Shown here in pieces: positions 6,090-8,395 of a stretch of 8,395 bases of DNA; the first letter of the stretch is position 1, and each line of letters begins with the position of its first letter. The notes below the pieces were generated by a model. The model ran no database searches. It was given only the letters and a program-made list of their open reading frames with translations, and had not been told where the DNA came from. Origin of the DNA: Candidatus Mediterraneibacter colneyensis (GTDB taxonomy: Bacteria > Bacillota > Clostridia > Lachnospirales > Lachnospiraceae); contig DXEY01000156.1 of the NCBI GenBank assembly GCA_019114745.1, positions 1-8,395 on the forward strand. The letters run 5' to 3'. A program made the position numbers and the translations under genes.

Positions 6090-7815
6090 CCTCAGCACCT
6101 CCCTTCATCTGCGACTCATATACTTCTCTGTAAATCTTATTCGTCTTAAGAAGTTCTTCCGAAGTACCAATCCCGTTAATCTCACCGTTGTCCATAACAA
6201 TGATCATATCCGCATCCTCCACAGATGAGATTCTCTGGGCAATGATGATCTTTGTTGTATCCGGGATCTCCTCCCTGAATGCCTGCCGGATCAGGGCGTC
6301 TGTCCTTGTATCCACCGCACTGGTCGAGTCGTCAAGGATCAGGATCTTCGGTTTCTTCAGCAGGGCTCTTGCAATACACAGCCTCTGCTTCTGTCCGCCG
6401 GACACGTTATTTCCGCCCTCAACGATCATCGTATCATATCCGCCCGGAAATTCCCTGATAAACCCGTCCGCCTGTGCCAGACGGCAGACTCTCTGCACTT
6501 CCTCGTCGCTGGCGTTCGCGTCGCCCCAGCGGATATTATCATAAATACTGCCTGTGAAAAGTACATTTTTCTGAAGCACCATTGACACCTGGTCGCGCAG
6601 CGCTTCCAGACCGTACTTCCGCACATCCACACCGCCGACTTTCACGCTTCCGCCCGTCACATCGTACAGGCGGGGGATCAGCTGCACAAGCGTAGACTTT
6701 GCGCTTCCGGTGCCGCCGATAATGCCGACGATCTGCCCGCTTTTAATATGGAGACTTACATCTTTAAGAGAAAGATTGCCGCCCTCTCCCGCGTAGCTGA
6801 AGTTCACATGATCGAAATCAATGCTGCCGTCCGCCACTTCCGTGACAGCCTCCGGAGCATCCGCCATCTCAGGCTCTTCCGTAAGCACTTCCGTGATACG
6901 GTCCGTAGATGCCTCGGCGATCATGATCATCGTAAACACAAATGTAACCATCATCAGCGACATCAGGATCTGAAGTGCATAAACGATCACACTGGTCAGT
7001 TCCCCGGTCTGCATCGTCCCTGAGATAATGCTCTCACCGCCGATCAGCACCATGACGATAACCACAGTATATACGGTAAACTGCATGATCGGTGAGTTCC
7101 ATGCCACGATCTTCTCTGCTTTTGTAAACAGTTTAAATACAAGTGTGGAAACCTTTCCAAACTTCTCCACTTCATGGTCGGCACGCACGTATGCCTTCAC
7201 CACTCTCGCGGCGTTCACATTTTCCTGTACCGTATTATTAAGCACATCGTACTCATCAAACACCTGCACAAAGTGCGGGTGCGCCATCTTCGCGATGCCA
7301 ATAAGCGCGCCTCCCAGGATCGGTACGGTGATCAGCATGATAACGGCGATCTTCACATTAATAGTCAGTGTCATGATCAGAGAAAGTATGATCATGATCG
7401 GCGCCCTTGCCAGAAGGCGGATCGTAAACATATATGCCATCTGCACGTTTGTAATATCCGTTGTCATCCTTGTTACAAGGCTGGACGTTGAAAAGTGGTC
7501 TATATTTCCAAAAGAGAAATCCTGTATCTTATAGAAAATATCATGGCGCAGATTTTTTGCATATCCCGAAGATGCGATCGCGCCCAGCTGTCCTGCTTTG
7601 GCACCAAATACGAGGGCAAGCATTGCCATCACGACCAGCAGAAGCCCTACTCTGACAATATAGCCCATATCACCGTTCATGATCCCTACGTCGATGATAT
7701 TCGCCATCAGCAGGGGGATCAGGACTTCCATCAGCACCTCAAGACAGACCAGCACAGGGGTCAGAAAAGATTCCCGCTTATATTCCCTGACGGAACGAAG
7801 TAATATTCTATTCAT
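6082..7815 (-). CDS. ABC exporter half-transporter A, degenerate-site subunit (LmrC/TM287-like)
   Basis: Partner half-transporter (577 residues) in the cytoplasmic membrane. Membrane segments lie roughly at 15-40, 53-74, 128-150, 155-175, 243-265 and 275-300. The ATPase domain has Walker A GGTGSAKST at 367-375 with Ala372 for the usual Gly, Q-loop Gln415, canonical signature VSGGQ at 471-475, Walker B ILILDDSTS at 491-499 with Asp496 in place of the catalytic Glu, and AQR at 526-528 with Gln527 in place of the switch His. These three changes mark a nucleotide site that binds but hydrolyses ATP poorly, as known for TM287, LmrC and BmrC. The start is the ATG at 7813-7815, six bases after the marR stop; a GAGGAG stretch in the last marR codons is 12 bases away, longer than ideal, so initiation may rely on coupling. 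It overlaps exporter B by eight bases. The pair probably exports a drug, lipid or peptide; the substrate cannot be read. Confidence 0.95.
   Translation of the reverse strand: MNRILLRSVREYKRESFLTPVLVCLEVLMEVLIPLLMANIIDVGIMNGDMGYIVRVGLLLVVMAMLALVFGAKAGQLGAIASSGYAKNLRHDIFYKIQDFSFGNIDHFSTSSLVTRMTTDITNVQMAYMFTIRLLARAPIMIILSLIMTLTINVKIAVIMLITVPILGGALIGIAKMAHPHFVQVFDEYDVLNNTVQENVNAARVVKAYVRADHEVEKFGKVSTLVFKLFTKAEKIVAWNSPIMQFTVYTVVIVMVLIGGESIISGTMQTGELTSVIVYALQILMSLMMVTFVFTMIMIAEASTDRITEVLTEEPEMADAPEAVTEVADGSIDFDHVNFSYAGEGGNLSLKDVSLHIKSGQIVGIIGGTGSAKSTLVQLIPRLYDVTGGSVKVGGVDVRKYGLEALRDQVSMVLQKNVLFTGSIYDNIRWGDANASDEEVQRVCRLAQADGFIREFPGGYDTMIVEGGNNVSGGQKQRLCIARALLKKPKILILDDSTSAVDTRTDALIRQAFREEIPDTTKIIIAQRISSVEDADMIIVMDNGEINGIGTSEELLKTNKIYREVYESQMKGGAEDE
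6098..6103 (-). promoter_or_regulatory. Ribosome binding site for exporter B, inside the end of exporter A
   Basis: The minus strand reads GGGAGG eight bases before ATG 6089-6087. It shares a base with the in-frame GTG at 6098-6096, which rules that codon out as the start. The site lies in the final codons of exporter A, consistent with coupled synthesis of a one-to-one heterodimer. Confidence 0.7.
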
Positions 7816-7821
7816 GGTCTG

Positions 7822-8307
7822 TTATATCTCCTCTCTCCTTTTTTCATTTACCGACAAATTTTCCGACATCTGCTTGAGCACTTCGCGGCACACCTCAAGT
7901 TTCTCCCCGGGAATATCTTTTGCCAGGAGCGCCTCGATATATTGGATATTCTCCAGAATATGCCTGCGGACGCCCTGCGCTTTTTCCGTCGGCACCAGCT
8001 TCTTGAGCCTTGCGTCGCGTTTTACTGCTTCCCGGGTGATAAATCCGTTCTTCTCCAGGATCTGGAGCGTACCGGTGGCGGTAGACCTGCGGATCTGAAA
8101 CTCCTTCTCCACATCCTTCTGGTAAATATCTCCCTTTAGAGACTCAAACAGAATATAATGCAGTACAAGCCGCTGCATATTTGTGGTCAGGCTGTCCTCC
8201 TCTTCCTGTACGCACATCTGGCGCTTCAACTGATGGGAAAGCGTATTGATCAGGCGTCCTACGTCATGGCCGCTGTCACGTCTCTCCTGACTTTCGCCGC
8301 TGCACAC
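7822..8307 (-). CDS. MarR-family winged-helix transcriptional regulator
   Basis: Probable ligand-responsive repressor of its own operon and the ABC exporter. In the 161-residue protein the winged-helix domain spans about 45-110: IYQKDVEKEF at 61-70, the recognition helix around RRSTATGTLQILEKNGFI at 73-90, and the wing DARLKKLVPT at 98-107, which carries the family D-x-R wing motif. Flanking helices (about 18-55 and 110-155) would form the dimer interface and ligand pocket. The start used is GTG at 8305-8307, with GGAG five bases upstream, since the frame has no ATG before an in-frame stop at 8353-8355. An ATG at 8328-8330 is in another frame and gives only 23 codons, so the N-terminus is less certain than the rest. 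The gene ends six bases before exporter A, whose purine-rich ribosome site lies in its last codons. Autoregulation is inferred from dyads at its promoter; the ligand is unknown. Confidence 0.9.
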   Translation of the reverse strand: MCSGESQERRDSGHDVGRLINTLSHQLKRQMCVQEEEDSLTTNMQRLVLHYILFESLKGDIYQKDVEKEFQIRRSTATGTLQILEKNGFITREAVKRDARLKKLVPTEKAQGVRRHILENIQYIEALLAKDIPGEKLEVCREVLKQMSENLSVNEKRREEI

Positions 8308-8331
8308 TGCTGCTCCACTTCCTTTCTCATC

Positions 8332-8374
8332 CCGAAAATATTTGTTCGGTAACTAACAATATAGTAAATACTAT
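8332..8374 (-). promoter_or_regulatory. Cluster of dyads at the marR promoter (candidate MarR operator)
   Basis: Three inverted repeats lie in a row. ATAGTA-AA-TACTAT (8361-8374) is perfect and includes the -10 box. TTGTT-8-AACAA (8342-8359) lies over the expected transcription start. CCGAA-8-TTCGG (8332-8349) overlaps the second and lies in the leader just before the marR start. MarR dimers typically bind 16-20-bp dyads of this kind overlapping their own promoter. Which, if any, is the true operator cannot be told from sequence. Confidence 0.5.
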
Positions 8375-8389
8375 TAAAATTATTGTCAA
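8361..8389 (-). promoter_or_regulatory. Near-consensus sigma-A promoter for the marR-ABC operon
   Basis: The minus strand carries TTGACA at 8384-8389 and TACTAT at 8361-8366 with exactly 17 bases between them, in an AT-rich setting. Transcription would start near 8354, about 47 bases before the GTG of marR. Such a strong promoter ahead of a regulator gene fits a unit that is normally held off by its product. Confidence 0.8.
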
Positions 8390-8395
8390 TCATCA

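Noticed and set aside
5283..6149. Open plus-strand frame of 288 codons antisense to the exporter genes
   Set aside because: Product is dominated by His, Arg, Asp and Asn, typical of a shadow of membrane-protein codons; no domain or start signal.
7028..7534. Plus-strand frame of 168 codons antisense to exporter A with Thr/Ile/Ser-rich, membrane-like product
   Set aside because: Hydrophobic runs arise from complementing the membrane-segment codons of exporter A; no start signal and no independent evidence.

Overview
The window looks like a piece of chromosome from a Gram-positive Clostridia-type bacterium, most likely near the Lachnospiraceae. This is inferred from the strong purine-rich ribosome binding sites, the Firmicutes-like tatD-rsmA pairing, the long-form PurC, the Fe-dependent alcohol dehydrogenase with an N-terminal extension, and a MarR plus paired-ABC-exporter cassette of a style common in gut clostridia. 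No mobile element, tRNA, rRNA or CRISPR array was seen. Coding density is very high.

Layout. Positions 28-2975 (minus strand) hold a tight three-gene unit, transcribed in the order Fe-dependent alcohol dehydrogenase, tatD-family metal-dependent hydrolase, rsmA/ksgA. The first two genes overlap by 11 bases and the last two are 10 bases apart. Positions 2976-3203 are a divergent promoter region: an extended -10 box under an 8-bp inverted repeat faces the dehydrogenase, and a TATAAT box within a 9-bp direct repeat faces purC. purC (3204-4067, plus strand) is the only plus-strand gene. It converges on the exporter operon across a 93-base gap with a 20-bp perfect hairpin and several short repeated words. 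Positions 4161-8307 (minus strand) hold an operon in the order marR, ABC half-transporter A, ABC half-transporter B. It starts from a near-consensus promoter (TTGACA, 17 bases, TACTAT) at 8361-8389, with dyad symmetries on and just downstream of the -10 box.

How the genes fit together. The MarR protein probably represses its own operon and is relieved by a ligand that the exporter handles; this is inference from position and operator-like dyads. The two ABC proteins form a textbook asymmetric heterodimer. Protein A has a degenerate nucleotide site (Asp for the catalytic Glu, Gln for the switch His, altered Walker A) but a canonical signature. Protein B has the complete catalytic residues but a non-canonical LSQGQ signature. 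Together they would give one working and one degenerate ATP site. The rsmA-tatD pair is housekeeping, and the dehydrogenase upstream is a redox enzyme of unknown substrate that appears translationally coupled to tatD. PurC is the SAICAR synthetase of purine synthesis.

I did not find a clearly unprecedented system. The most useful second looks are the marR operator region, the repeat-and-hairpin cassette between purC and the exporter, the dyad on the dehydrogenase promoter, and the unusual dehydrogenase-tatD-rsmA gene order without rnmV.
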